In this document: piece by piece, positions 20,201 through 32,050 of the stretch
Layout: each line of letters opens with the position of its first letter
How positions within the stretch are numbered: position 1 is the first letter of the stretch
Source: Mesotaenium endlicherianum
Lineage: Eukaryota > Streptophyta > Zygnematophyceae > Zygnematales > Mesotaeniaceae
Assembly (NCBI GenBank): GCA_009602735.1
Contig: WELA01007202.1
Location: 611,335-675,334 of the forward strand
Reading direction: 5' to 3'
DNA length: 64,000 nt
The notes under the pieces: model-generated
Database searches by the model: none
Told to the model about the DNA's origin: nothing
What the model saw: only the letters and a program-made list of their open reading frames with translations
Made by a program: the position numbers and the translations under genes

Positions 20201-22463
20201 TTCAGAATTTGATAATGTTTTTAGTGCACGATGTGGTCCTCATGGCTCTCGAATTTGGCCATATTGTGGGTCTTTTGAGAGCTGTATTGCAAGCGGGTCA
20301 TTCATCTAATCTTGATGCAATGCTGACTTGGTGATCGTGCGCGTGCAGGCAGCAGCGCTGTCATGCGACGCAAGTGCTAGAACTCCACCGCCTTGTTCGG
20401 GTATTGTGCAAACCGCTTCTACCTCCAAGACCTGCTGTCTCAGGGCTCATATCATTTACTGGCACACAGCCGTGTGCTTGAAAAGGGATTGGACTGTGCA
20501 AATGTCTGCTAGTCTGTCTGTCAATGGAGGAGTTCAGTTTTGTGGGGAGAGTGGTTTTGTTGACAATCAGATAAGATTATCATGTGTAGGATTTTTCATC
20601 ATTCTTGCCTTTTACGCCATAGTGCTGCGTAGAGTGCATTCTTGACTCAAGCACTTACCCATTGCGTCTCCCTTTTCATCTTGACAGGTTCAGCAAGAGC
20701 TAGAGTCTGGGACTGATTTATCAGCTTGGCATATCCGACAGTGTCAAGATGATTCATTGGCCAGCAAACACTTCCCATATTATCGTGGAGGGGCTGCAGT
20801 CAACTGTTTAAGTGAGACGTTGCCTGCAGCACTAACTGCAGCTGCCACATTAACAGGCAGAAGGGTTCATGCTCATAGTGTAAGACAGCGGGCCACTTTC
20901 TTTGCAGATGCCAGCATTAGTTTTTGTGCTGATGCTGGTGCTTCCTCTGGCATTAGCAGGCCTCCAGTGCAGCAGGATCAACTACAGCATGTAATTTCTG
21001 GACCTACTGGCAACCTCGGACCTTCACGTGGGTCGCAGTGGGCATACTGCGCCTCCTCTTTTCCAAGAAGCTCTTCTTGTGGCATCATGAAAGGTGATGG
21101 AGTGCAGGCTCATCATGCATCACCATCACCATCACCAAAGGAGCAGGTTTCCTCCTCGCATGCCTACGTACATCCACCTCCTGCTATGCTCCGGTTGAGC
21201 TCATCAGGACCTGAGAGCAAGGAGGGTTCGCCGCCTCACGCATCACGGAGGTGTGTCCCAATGGTGGCACCAGGCCATGCGTCTGCTGGGTCCTTGTATA
21301 GTCCTTATGAGAAGAGCTTGCCCACATCGTCTCCCTGCCAAGTAGGCTTCAGGTCTACTGAGTTGGCTCCCAACAGTGTTCCAGTGCAGCAAACTAGCTA
21401 CTCTGATGTACTTGGGACTTCCATGTGGCCACTCCAGAGTCGAGTTCCAGAGTCGGTGGAGCTTTTTACTCGTTATGGCAAGGTTGGCCACAACGCTATC
21501 AGGTCTAGACTACCAGTGAAGGAGAATTCAATAGTACCTGGCACTGTTATGTCATGTGGGGAGTCGTCAGTTTTCCACCAACCTTCTGCACAGCTCAATG
21601 ATTCATCATCCGCAGGCATGTCAAACTGCAACGACAGTACATCGTACTATGTGGGTATTGGTTCGCAACAACGTTTTGATAGCGGACGTGGTGCAGACAG
21701 CTCGTTCTTGTTATTCCCGCCCCGTGCTGATTCTGAGTCAGTTGGCATGTTGGCACGTAGTGCGCATAGGGCGCAGGAGGCTGACCTGCAGTTCTGTGTA
21801 GGTGAGGTAGAGGAGAACGGCATCAGGGGCTGCACTAGAGGTCCTGCGGTAGCTGCTGCTGGTGGTGATCACCAGGTGCCCGGAGCGGAACGAGAGCATA
21901 ATGGCTCCGCCTCAAGCAAGGACGGCAGTGGAGGTGTATCTGCAGCATCTGGCCATCCTTACTGGTCCAGGAGGTGGACTGAGCACGATTTGGGGCGCAC
22001 ACAACATTCATTAAGGCCTGAAGGTGGTACTGCTGCAGCGCTGGGAATTTTGCCCTTCACATGTGGTAGAGATGCAAACAGAGACGTGGGGCAGCGCCTC
22101 AAGTTTGCGGTGTGTGGAGTGGAGGAAAATGTGGTCTCGAACTATGCCCACCGTTCACGCTCCTCTTGCCTTGATGCTGCAGCTCATTGCTCTCAATGGC
22201 CTCAAGACTCACAGAACTCGGTGGTTGATGACCCTGCTACCTTTTGTAAAGCAGCCTATCAGCAGGAGCATGTAGAAGGCTCTCTTGTCAGCGTGCAGGA
22301 AGATAGGCTGCATGGGGACGACCACCTAAAATGCAGAAATAAGAATGGAGGGGGGTGCAGGGCACCTTCTCCATTGGGTGAACTTCAGCTGTTCCCAACT
22401 AGGCCCAGCATGATAGAAATTGAGAAGGATGAGGCGTTTGCCATTGTCAGCCGTGGAGCCTAG
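17260..22463 (+). CDS. ELF3: ELF3-like circadian clock protein (four exons)
   Basis: Exons: 17260-17547, 18404-20187, 20349-20400 and 20688-22463 (introns 17548-18403, 20188-20348, 20401-20687, all GT-AG with compatible phases). The total is 3900 nt, about 1299 residues; Arabidopsis ELF3 is about 695. Two family signatures are clear. Residues 27-54 contain LFPPMHV followed by [14 protein letters not shown], the N-terminal ELF3 block. Residues about 672-710 contain [18 protein letters not shown], then QQR and [12 protein letters not shown] across the 52-nt exon 3, the C-terminal ELF3 block. The remainder is Ser/Gly-rich and apparently disordered, with no polyQ tract. ELF3 scaffolds the nuclear evening complex with ELF4 and LUX, repressing targets at night. 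The start was chosen because N-terminal similarity begins after it. An extra exon inside intron 1 cannot be excluded. Confidence 0.88.
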
Positions 22464-23464
22464 AACCACATGAGAGCTTAATTCTACTGGAGCCTGCCCT
22501 CATTACGGTTCAAAGGGAAGAAGAGAGAGAGGCAAAGAGATCCATTTCATTTAGGTGGGGAGTCTGCAGTCATTTAGGGTGCACCAAGCCCTATGGCTGC
22601 TATCTCAGAAACAAGTGCCGTGTTACTTTAAGAGCTTCAGGGCAGTGGCAGCCAGTAGTAAAATCATGTGTGATGTATTTAAATTTCCATCTTAAAAGTG
22701 TGGTGAGTGTGCATGCATTGAGTTTGGAGGCTTATTGGGAATCTGGGCTGTAAGAGATAACGTTGCTGGATGGAGCATTGGTTGTTGTTGGTTGTTATAG
22801 ATACTACCTCAGCAACAAATGTATGCTGGCTAAAAAGGGGTATAACTTCTTAGTCTTATCAGGTTTGGCCTCTGTTGATAACGATGACCTGTTTGTGACA
22901 GGTATATGTTCTGCTGCTCAATTTATTGGAATTGTATCTGTAATTTGTCACATTTGCCATTTAGAATGCACAATTCTTTGTCTGTCGAATGACGCTTTTG
23001 ATAAGCTTACACTTATCTGAGGCAAGATATGTCATTACAAGTAGTCTAGCAAATATACAATATGATACGTGCCGTACATGTATCTAAATGGATTAGTCTA
23101 CCTACAATAAGCTAGTGTTCCAACGGAGATTGTGGACGCAACGCATCGACACGCCCAAAATAGAAAGGGAGTCTCATGGCAAGGGAACGACTTAGGGGGG
23201 GGAACTACACCCCTGGACATTGATTGGCTAATCTGTGTGTTGTGGATAAAACCCTCCTCTAGCTAGGGGAATTGCCCACAGCTTGTAATTTGGGAGTATA
23301 GAAAGGAATAATGGAAGTCTTAAATGGGCAGTCCTAAGCCCGGCCCTCTCGTGTCTTTTGGTTGAATTGTGTGTCTCCCAACACTTTGCGCCCACTTGTC
23401 CACCACATGCCTATTGCTATTGTGTAACTTGCTCCCTCCTCGACATCATGATACACTTCACTAC
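22464..23464. other. 3' flank of the ELF3-like gene; no gene seen
   Basis: This holds the probable 3' UTR, then unique A/T-balanced sequence. The longest frame (22763-23020) shows no recognisable domain. No transposon signature is visible until the integrase fragment at 23465. Confidence 0.5.
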
Positions 23465-23544
23465 ACGCGCTTACTAGTGGGGTTTACAAACCTCGTCCGG
23501 TCAAATTTGAGGTTGGTGTTATTTGCGGCGTGAGATGCGGGATA
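23465..23544 (+). pseudogene. Integrase-tail fragment related to the PHD retroelement
   Basis: The plus frame reads SGVYKPRPVKFEVG. It matches SGVYKPRMVKFDAE in the decayed integrase at 45636-45670 and, more distantly, the equivalent region of the 1922-2827 protein. The fragment is cut at 23545 by the left end of hAT copy D. Confidence 0.6.
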
Positions 23545-24030
23545 CAGGGTTACGTCGTCCGCGAACTAGCTGTGGGTGGTACTCTAAAACCAGCGTACTA
23601 AGTTGATACGTGCGTACTGAACGTACGAGTTTATTGTAATATGTGCGCGTCGCCCATGGAAATTGTCCAACGTCCGTATTGTTTGCCCCCTCTTAGGGAG
23701 ATTGGAAAAAGCGAACAAGCGTGATCGATGAAAGAGTAACTGAGAGAAGGATCGAAAGGTCCAGCCACCAACGGTGGCAAGCGCGAAATTTAAATGGTGA
23801 GGTAGTCTTTGCACGCAATAAATTTGGAGGAAGTCAAGGATAAGCAAGCGGATCCTGATTCAGAAGTAGTATGTAATTGATATGAATGTATCGGTCTTTC
23901 TAACGCGTGTTCTTAACTCCTATTCTCCTAGCTATTCTTATATGAGACTTTGTGTCACAATTTCAATTTGCTTTCTTTGGTTTTTTTAAAAGTGCTACGT
24001 GCGACTAGAGATTTTGCTCAAGTTCTCTGG
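23545..24030 (+). mobile_element. hAT-family copy D, left end only
   Basis: CAGGGTTACGTCGTCCGCGA at 23545 matches the left terminus of element B, and the following 250 bp share its subterminal blocks (GTACTAAG, CGTACGA, GTGCGCGTCGCCC, GATCGA.GAAA, CCAACGGTGGCAA). The preceding 8 bp are GCGGGATA (23537-23544). I find no right terminus followed by GCGGGATA in the window, so the copy is truncated or rearranged. The rightward limit is uncertain; a solo LTR begins at 24031. Confidence 0.7.
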
Positions 24031-24733
24031 TGTAAAGAACCAATATACAGGATAATTATAATATTCATGCAAATATTATAATTAATAATATTTTGTTTGC
24101 AGGATTTCTAGTACTTAGATCAATGACTCAGCCGGGAGCAGCAGGCTAAAGTCAATTGACATCAGCCTATTGACTTCGGTCAACTTGCTGACACATTCTT
24201 TGACCGTCAGCTGACTGCCATACTCGGTAGCAGCGAATTGCCTAGTCATCCATCTAAGTGTGGTGTGCTAGATGAGTGGCCAGATGACACCCTTAAGGTG
24301 GATGGCGATTCGGGATGATGGGAGATGGTTGTGGATTTGGTTAGGCGAGGTCCTACCAACGTGGTTAACTCCCGGGTAGGAAGTGCCATTGCACTTGCCG
24401 TTGAACTATAAACTCATTCCATGTACATATGCTAGGATTGCTCTCGAGTTTGGCATTCAGAAACGAGGCCAACTCTCTTGTACCGCTTACTAAGAGATAT
24501 CTAAATTTAAGGCGGGAAGCCATTGATGCGAACTGTCTTCTAACCTTGCTCATGTATGAGTTTACTGATTGCATGATTGATGCTTGTTTACTTGCATATG
24601 ACTGATGAGTATTGTTTATTACTAGTGTATTGTCTTTTGCTGTTAAATCAGTTAACAGAAAATACCATAAAGATTACTTGCTGATGTAAAGTACTTTTAT
24701 TAGTTGTTAATCGCCTATTGGTAAGGTGATTCA
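24031..24733 (+). repeat. Solo LTR, family LTR2
   Basis: This 703-bp TG...CA repeat is homologous to 10279-11039 (inverted) and 52048-52767 (same direction). Flanking pentamers are TCTGG and TGTGG, a one-mismatch target duplication. No internal sequence accompanies it, as expected after LTR-LTR recombination. Confidence 0.8.
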
Positions 24734-24738
24734 TGTGG

Positions 24739-27005
24739 GTAGATATTTCTTTGCGTGTTATGCACAAGTTTAGGTATGGTCTGTCTACATTGGGTCTGCG
24801 AGATGCGATATTTGGTAATTCAGGAGCAAGGCTATAGTCAAGGAGCATGCCCTTGAGTATGTCTTAGGAGTGTAATTTCCTGCTGTATCTTATGGCTACA
24901 TTCAGGTGATTGGTGAAGAAGAGGACAATGTTGGAGAATTTAAAGCTTGTGCTGCTTATTTCTGATGAAATCATTGATGGCTTCAATGTAGGTGCCAGCT
25001 TCCTGTGTGGCTGAGACGCCTCACCTACAGGGGCTGGGGAGGAGGGGGGTGAGTAGGAGACGAAGTGTGCATACTCATGTCCAGGCTCAGGCTTGGAATA
25101 AGCAAAATGCAGAGAGTGGTGCTTTCGTGCACATGGGTGCAAAAGCAGGTACATCTCAAGGAGGAGGAGGAGGAGAAGGTCAAAGGCTCCAGCCCCTGGT
25201 TTAAAAATACAGATACGACTTGTACGAATAGGGCCTGTACGAATACGTATATACGCGAGTGCCAAAATTGTACGTAACATACGCCAAAACACGCCAGACG
25301 TGTGAATTTAGTAAAATGTTGTTTGTCGCTGTAACTTTTGGAATGTTTGGAAACTGTAAATTTCGTCAATCGCATTAGGTGGAGAATGACGAGCACGTCA
25401 AGAATAGATGGTCAAAAACAAAAAATGTCAATTGTCCTTCTGTGGAAGGGAAAATTTCATGTAGATGTAAAACAAAAAAAACGGACCATGATTTTTTGAA
25501 GCTTTTCTTTGATACGTATACGTACGCGACACAGAGTATTGGTAGGGCAAGCTAGGCTGATACGCGAGTGCTTTTCAACTAAGCTCCAGCCTTCCTCTGC
25601 CTCCCACTGCCAGCAGCACTGCGGTGGGTATGGAGCATGCACCACCGCCCCTCCCTCCACCCCCCCCTCTTCTCACTGCCAGTATAGGTTCATACCGAGC
25701 CAAATCGGCCCGTGTGGTATATTTCTAGTCATTCTTTGATCTCGGTATGATTTCTGTGGCGAGTTAGTTTGATCACTTTACTCGTGCAATCGATTGCTTG
25801 CCTTTCAAGTATTGCAGATCAGAATTTGCTCGCTCGATGTTTAATCGACGTTTCTTGCGCGTCCACGAGATAACTCGAAAAAGCTCAAAAATTGCTCTAG
25901 AGCAGAACGTGCACACGAACATAACTTTGTTCAAGCTTTGAAGTACACATCACTTACCTCTTTACATTTGAGAGTATTTTGCTCCATATGCCCCTTGCAT
26001 TTGACCTTCGGAGTTTGTGGTACTACCTCATTCAAACAGTTAGTCTACCACTTCAGAGTACATGAGATCCATTGTATCCATACGTTGAAGAAGTTCTCGC
26101 GCTTTTGTGAGGAAACTAGAGATTCACTCTAAATCTGCATGGTTTGGGCAAGAAAGACGAAAGGAAAGGTCGGTTGCAAAGGAGGACGTTGAAGGAAAGG
26201 GCTGGAGGGCTGCAAAATGACGGAAGGCTGTCACTAGTTACGTAGGTTTACATGATGCCCGTATTGTGTGCTTTGATGGACAAGAGGAGGAGGTGAGAGA
26301 AAAACTTAGCAAAGAGCTGTCCCTGTGCTTCTTTGGTCTGGCAATTGGCATTTCCCTTGTGTTTGCAGGCCTCTGAAAGGCCTCTAGATGCTGTGTCAGC
26401 GGCTCTTTCCCTTTGCAACAATGATATGCTTTGTTTTTCTCCATGCTAGTCCGTCTCTCTTGTCCCTCTTAAACTCTATCCCTGATGTTTCTCATCTTTT
26501 GCCGAGATACATGCTGCCCATGGGTTATTTCAAGTCCTCCAATTAAGAGTTGCTCTCTCCCTCCCTTCATACAAGATGACACAAAGTAGTCTTGCTATCC
26601 CTCCCATGCTCTCAAACCCTCTCCTTGTGCGTGAAGTGTGTGAGCCAGGCTCCAGCTGTGATGGGACTTCCTGCTTGTCTTTGTAAGGGCAAGCAGAGGT
26701 CAGCAGGTAGAGGTGGTGCTGTGCGGCTAAGGCTGCGGCGTCGGGACGAGCCTGGCACTTGAGCGCAAGGGCAAGAGGGAGGGGAGGGGAGGGGAGGGGA
26801 GGAGGGGGGAAAGTGGGAAGAANNNNNNNNNNNNNNNNNNNNNNNNNNNNNNNNNNNNNNNNNNNNNNNNNNNNNNNNNNNNNNNNNNNNNNNNNNNNNN
26901 NNNNNNNNNNNNNNNNGGGGGAAAGTGGGAAGAAGGGGGAGGGGGGGGGAGGGGGGAAATCTCTCCAATGCTTAGGCCTCCCGGTCTCCCAAGTCACCGA
27001 TTCAC
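24739..27005. other. Intergenic sequence with short repeats; no gene seen
   Basis: No frame here resembles a known protein. Around 25205-25545 the sequence is rich in TACG and CGTATACG motifs resembling hAT ends, but no paired termini or target duplication were found. The 12-mer ATACGCGAGTGC occurs near 25249 and 25559. A segment at about 25693-25735 (GCCAAATCGGCCCGT...GGTCATTCT) recurs at about 51800-51840. Confidence 0.5.
26772..26955. repeat. G-rich purine tract containing a 94-base assembly gap
   Basis: GGGGA-type repeats occupy 26772-26822 and 26917-26955, with N at 26823-26916. The same GGGGGAAAGTGGGAAGAA motif stands on both sides of the gap, so the true length is unknown. The G runs could form quadruplexes, which may explain the failed assembly. 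Confidence 0.9.
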
Positions 27006-27433
27006 ATGTCTCCATCATGCAACCAGTCCGACGCGAGAAATTGTGAAGTCATCGCGCTTACTACACTTCTGAGAAACGGCTCGGAAGCAAGGGTAGGCAG
27101 AGATTGTGAGGGGAACAGTATTCGCTCAGAAAGTCCTATCAACTCACCTGTTGATGTGACTGATTGGGAGTCCCCACGTAGCAAAGGAACAGAGGGCTCT
27201 ACTGACACTTGTGACGATTGTTAATATGTGAGACCACTACGTGTACGATCAGGTTTGTTCAACATAAAATCCTGCAGACAAAAGAGGACCGGGAGAGGCT
27301 CTACCGAGACACTTGCAAGCAGCTGGTTATGCTCCGGAAGCGCTTCTCTCGTCCACTCCTCGACGCCGGCGTCTGCTTACCTGCTGGTGATATCTTACAT
27401 TTGTCCACTTGCTTCCGAGTGAAACTGAGCTGA
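27006..27433 (+). other. Possible exons of an unidentified gene next to hAT B
   Basis: Two short plus frames are exon-like. One is a Ser/Glu-rich stretch at 27006-27221. The other follows a good 3' splice site (CCTGCAG at about 27273-27279) and reads TKEDRERLYRDTCKQLVMLR, an amphipathic charged helix, to a stop near 27432. I recognise no domain. They might belong to the same host gene as the RWP-RK fragment on the other side of element B, but nothing in the sequence proves it. Confidence 0.2.
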
Positions 27434-28419
27434 AAGTAGCGGAAGGGTAGTTGATAGCAGCTCCGGGCAAGGGGGAGGGGCGGGGGTGGCAGGGAGCTGG
27501 CGCAGAATTAGCTCTAGGGCGGCATCTCGGAGTGCCTCGTCAACCTCACCTGCCTTACCCAGCTGTAACAGGCCTTTTGCCCCCTCCTTCCCCCTCTGTG
27601 TTCTCGAAGAGGAGCCCAATGTTTGCAGTCTGCGCATATATAATGCTTGTCCCATGAAAGATGAGTCCAACTCAGGGTTACGCCGTACGCCGTACAGGCC
27701 GACCCTCGTACGCTTAATTAAGCGTACAGAACCAGTACGCACGTACTAAGCGTACGAATAATTTTCAACTCGTGCGCGCCGCCCAGTGACGCGCCGACGT
27801 ATTCACGTCTGGCACTGCACGCTCCGTCCCACTTATTAGTTTAAAATTGTTGTCGATCGAAGCGATGAAACGTGACAGTACATGCAGACAAGTTTTATCA
27901 GCAACGGCGGGAACATAAAAAAACAAGTGAAAGTTTCACCAATATTTGGGCCACCATGACATTGGTTCCAATTTCCCTCTCTTGCACATACGCATCTGCT
28001 TTGGTGTAGTGCAGCCGCGAATATTTACAAGCCAAACTTGAGGCCTACTTAATAGCTCTGTAGCCTCTTGTTGTTCATTCTACATCTGCTGATCATTCTT
28101 GTAAGTTTCTTTACCTCGTTTTCATGACCTCGCTTCCTCGCTTGCTTGTTCTTGTTACTTGTATATGTATTCATGTATTGTTTATGGTTGTTTTTTATTC
28201 GGTTTCATTGTGGTTGGTTCTGGTAATGGATCTTCAATAAGGCTTAGCTCACTAGTGCTAACAATGTTCATGTGAGTTGCACGCCTACACAAAGAGCACA
28301 AAGTTGAACCGATCTAGTGCCTATCGACGTGCCACCGTCCACAGACAAGTGCATCAGGTCACATGCGCCTCTCCCCTCCTCTTTTCTGCTGTCTTTTTTG
28401 GCATGGGGGATCTATTTGG

Positions 28420-31400
28420 CTTGTAAGGGCTGGCTGCCAGCCCCTTGCTTGCTTTTGTGGGGCAGGCTGCCACCCCTGAGCTTGCTTTTGTCGGCGCTGG
28501 CTGCCAGCTCCTGCTTGCCTTTGTGGGGCTGGCTGCCACCCCTGAGCTTGCTTTTGTCGAGGCTGGGTGCCAGTCCCCTGCTTGCTTTTGTGGGGCTGGC
28601 TGCCACCCCTGAGCTTGCTTTTGTCGAGGCTGGCTGCCAGCTCCTGCTTGCTTTTGTGGGGCTGGCTGCCACCCCTGAGCTTGCTTTTGTCGAGGCTGGC
28701 TGCTAGTCCCCAACTTTCTTGTGTGGGGCTAGCTGCCAGCCCTGAGCTTGCTTTTGTCGAGCTGGCTGCCAGCTCCTGCTTGCTTTTGTGGGGCTGGCTG
28801 CCAGCCCCTTGATATTTTAAGATTTAAGTTGGGGCTGGTTGCCAGTCCCTCTCTTGTATTTGTCGGGGCTGGCTGCCTGTCCCTCTCTTGCTTTTGCCGG
28901 GGCTGGCTGCCAGCCACCTGCTTGCTTTTGTGGGGCTGGCTGCCAGCCCCTTACTTGCTAATTTAAGATTTTAGTTGGGGCTGCCTGCCAGTCCCTCTCT
29001 TGCGTTTGTCGGGGCTGCCTGCCAGTCCCTCTCTTCCGTTTGTGGGGCTGGCTGCCAGCCCTGAGCTTGCTTTTGCTGGGGCTGGCTGCCAGCTCCTGCT
29101 TGCTTTTGTGGGGCTGGCAACCAGCCTCTTGCTATTTTAAAATTTTAGTTGGGGCTGGCTGCCAGTTCCTCTCTTGCGTTTGTTGGGACTGGCTGCCAAC
29201 CCCCTACTTGCTTTTGTGGGGCTCGCTGCTAGCCCTGAGCTTGCTTTTGTCAGGGCTGGCTGCCAGCCCCCTGCTTGCTTCTGTGGGGCTGGCTGCCAGC
29301 CCCTTACTTGCTATTTTAAGATTTTAGTTGGGGTTGCCTGCCAGTCCCTCTCTTGCATTTGTCGGGGCTGGCTGCCAGTCCCTCTTCTGCGTTTGTCAAG
29401 GCTGGCTGCCAGTCCCTTGCTTGCTTTTGTCGACGCTGGCTGCCACCCCCCTGCTTGCTTTTGTGGGGCTGGCTGCCACCCCTGAGCTTGCTTTTGTCGG
29501 GGCTGGCTGCCAGCTCCTGCTTGCTTTTGTGGGGCTGGCTGCCACCCCTGAGCTTGCTTTTGTCGAGGCTGGCTGCTAGTCCCCAACTTTCTTGTGTGGG
29601 GCTAGCTGCCAGCCTTGAGCTTGCTTTTGCCGGGCTGGCTGCCAGCTCCTGCTTGCTTTTGTGGGGCTGGCTGCCAGCCCCTTGCTATTTTAAGATTTGA
29701 GTTGGGGCTGGCTGCCAGTCCCTCTCTTGCGTTTGTCGGGGCTGGCTGCCAGCCCCTTGCTTGCTTTTGTCGGGGCTGGCTGCCAGCTCCTGCTTGCTTT
29801 TGTGGGGCTGGCTGCCAGCCTCTTGCTATTTTAAGATTTTAGTTGGGGCTGGCTGCCAGTTCCTCTCTTGCGTTTGTTGGGACTGGCTGCGAGCCCCCTA
29901 CTTGCTTTTGTGGGGCTGGCTGCTAGCCCTGAGCTTGCTTTTGTCGAGGCTGGCTGCCAGCCCCCTGCTTGCTTTTGTGGGGCTGGCTGCCAGCCCTGAG
30001 CTTGCTTTTGTCGGGGCTGGCTGCCAGCTCTTGCTTGCTTTTGTGGGGCTGGCTGCCACCCCTGAGCTTGCTTTTGTCAGGGCTGGCTGCCAGCCCCCTG
30101 CTTGCTTTTGTGGGGCTGGCTGCTAGCCCCTTACTTGCTATTTTAAGATTTTAGTTGGGGCTGCCTGCCAGTCCCTCTCTTGCATTTGTCGGGGCTGGCT
30201 GCCAGTCCCTCTCTTGCGTTTGTCAAGGCTAGCTGCCAGTCCCTTGCTTGCTTTTGTGGGGCTGGCTGCCACCCTTGAGCTTGCTTTTGTCGAGGCTGGC
30301 TGCCAGCCCCCTGCTTGCTTTTGTGGGGCTGGCTGCCAGCCCTGAGCTTGCTTTTGTCGGGGCTGGCTGCCAGCCCCCTTGCTTGCTTTTGTGGGGCTGG
30401 CTGCCAGCCCCGAGCTTCCCTTTTTTGGGGCTGGCTGCCAGCCCCCTGCTTGCCTATGTGGGGCTGGCTGCCAGCCCCTTACTTGCTATTTCAATGTTTT
30501 TGTTGGGGCTGGCTACCAGTCCCTCTCTTGCGTTTGTTGGGGCTAGCTACGAGCCCCCTGCTTGCTTTTGTGGGGGCTGGCTGCCAGCCCCCTGCTTGCT
30601 TTCGTGGGGCTGGCTGCCAGCCCCGAGCTTCCTTTTTTTGGGGGTGGCTGCCAGCCCCTTACTTGCTATTTTATGGTATTAGTTGGGGCTGGCTGCCAGT
30701 CTCTCTCTTGCGTTTGTCGGAGCTGGCTGCCAGCCCCCTGCTTGCTTTTGTGGGGGCTAGCTGCCAGCTCCGAGCTTGCGTTTATTGGGGCTGGCTGCCA
30801 GCCCCTTACTTGCAATTGTAAGGTTTTAGTTGGGGCTGCCAGTCCCTCTCTTGCGTTTGTCGGGGCTGGCTGCCAGCCCCTTGCTTAATGTTTTAGGGTT
30901 TTTCTTGGGGCGGGCTACTAGCCCCTTGCTTGGTGTGTTAGGGTTTTAGTCGGGGCGGGCTGCCAGTCCCTTGCTCTGTGTTTTAGGATTTTAGTTGGGG
31001 CGGGCTGCCAGCCCCTTGCTTGCTTTTGTCGGCTTGCTTGCGTATTTGTTTCCTGTTGATTCGGGCTAGCAGTCTGTTTCATAATTTTACAACATTGTCT
31101 ACCTTTTTTTTGTCTTGTGTGAAGCAGGGCAAGACAAAGAGGAGTGAGTGGACCCCCCTTGTGCCTATCGACGCGCGCGCCTATCGACGCGTGAGCAACG
31201 ACAGGTGGACAGGTGCCTTGACCCTCCCTCCTTCCTCTTTCCCCTCTCTCTCGTGCCCCTTGTTCGCTTTTGTTGGGGCTGGCAGCCAGCCCCGAGCTTG
31301 CTTTTGTGGGGCTGGCTGCCAGCCCCGAGCTTCCTTTTTAAGGGGCTGGCTGCCCAACCCCTGCTTGCTTTCGCGGGGCTGGCTGCCGGCCCCTTACTTG

Positions 31401-31900
31401 CTATTCTAATGTTTAAGTTGGGACTGGCTACCAGTCCCGCTCTTGTGTTTGTCGGGGATGGCTGCCGCCCCCTGCTTGCTTTTGTGGGGCTGGCTGCCAG
31501 CCCTCAGCTTGCTTTTGTTGGGGCTGGCTGCCAGCCCCTTACTTGTTTTTTCTAAGGTTTTAGGTGGGGCTGGCTGCCAGTCCCTCTCTTGCATTTGTCG
31601 GGGCTGGCTGCCAGCCCCCTGCTTACTTTTGTGGGGCTGGCTGCCAGCCTTGGAGCTTGCTTTTGTCGGGGCTGGCTGACAGCCCCTTACTTGCTAAGTT
31701 AGGGTTTTAGTCGAGGCAGGCTGCTAGCCCCTTGCTGTTTTAGGGTTTTGGGTGGAGCTGGCTGCTAGTGTGCGCCTTGCTTAGTTTTAGGGGAGCTGGC
31801 TGCCAGGCTCGGGGCTGGCTGCTCCTGTCGGGGCTGGCTGCCAGCCCCGTGCTTGCTCTTGTCGGGGCTGTCTGCCACCCCCTTGCTTGCTGATTTAGGG
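28420..31900. repeat. Palindromic GC-rich minisatellite inside hAT B
   Basis: Roughly one hundred imperfect units of about 33-35 bp are built on CTTGCTTTTGT plus GGGGCTGGCTGCCAGCCCC. The second part is a perfect 9-bp inverted repeat around one T. A spacer TTGCTATTTTAAGATTTTAGTTGG recurs irregularly, giving higher-order blocks; for example, the block at about 28681 repeats about 873 bp later. The array is broken at about 31030-31260 by single-copy, exon-like DNA. Because the unit is not a multiple of three in a fixed phase, all three frames stay open for long stretches with repeats such as GAGCQPLACF. I regard those frames as by-products, not proteins. Confidence 0.93.
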
Positions 31901-32050
31901 TTCTAGGATTTTAGGGTTTTAAAGTTTTAGGATTTTAAGTTGGGACGGGCTGCCTGGCAATTATTGGCTTTTTTGGGGGTTGTTTGAATGACATCTTACT
32001 TTGTCTTTTATTGGTTCTTGTGCTTCATTACTGCAGGTTTCACCTTCATC

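Noticed and set aside
25205-25545. Small hAT-like or MITE element with TACG-rich ends
   Set aside because: Ends are only loosely similar to the family and no target duplication could be paired.
26530-27046. Frames running through the N gap
   Set aside because: They are joined across 94 undetermined bases and G-rich repeat, so they have no evidential value.
28317-31679. Many long open frames with GAGCQPLACF-like repeats
   Set aside because: They occur in all frames and on both strands of a tandem array, have no consistent start and carry no splice or codon signal. They follow from the repeat composition.
28420-31900. CRISPR-like array
   Set aside because: Units are contiguous imperfect repeats without unique spacers, in a eukaryotic transposon.
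31690-31940. Telomere-like TTTAGGG and TTAGGGTTTTAG motifs
   Set aside because: They are scattered, degenerate parts of the minisatellite spacer, not a tandem telomere tract.
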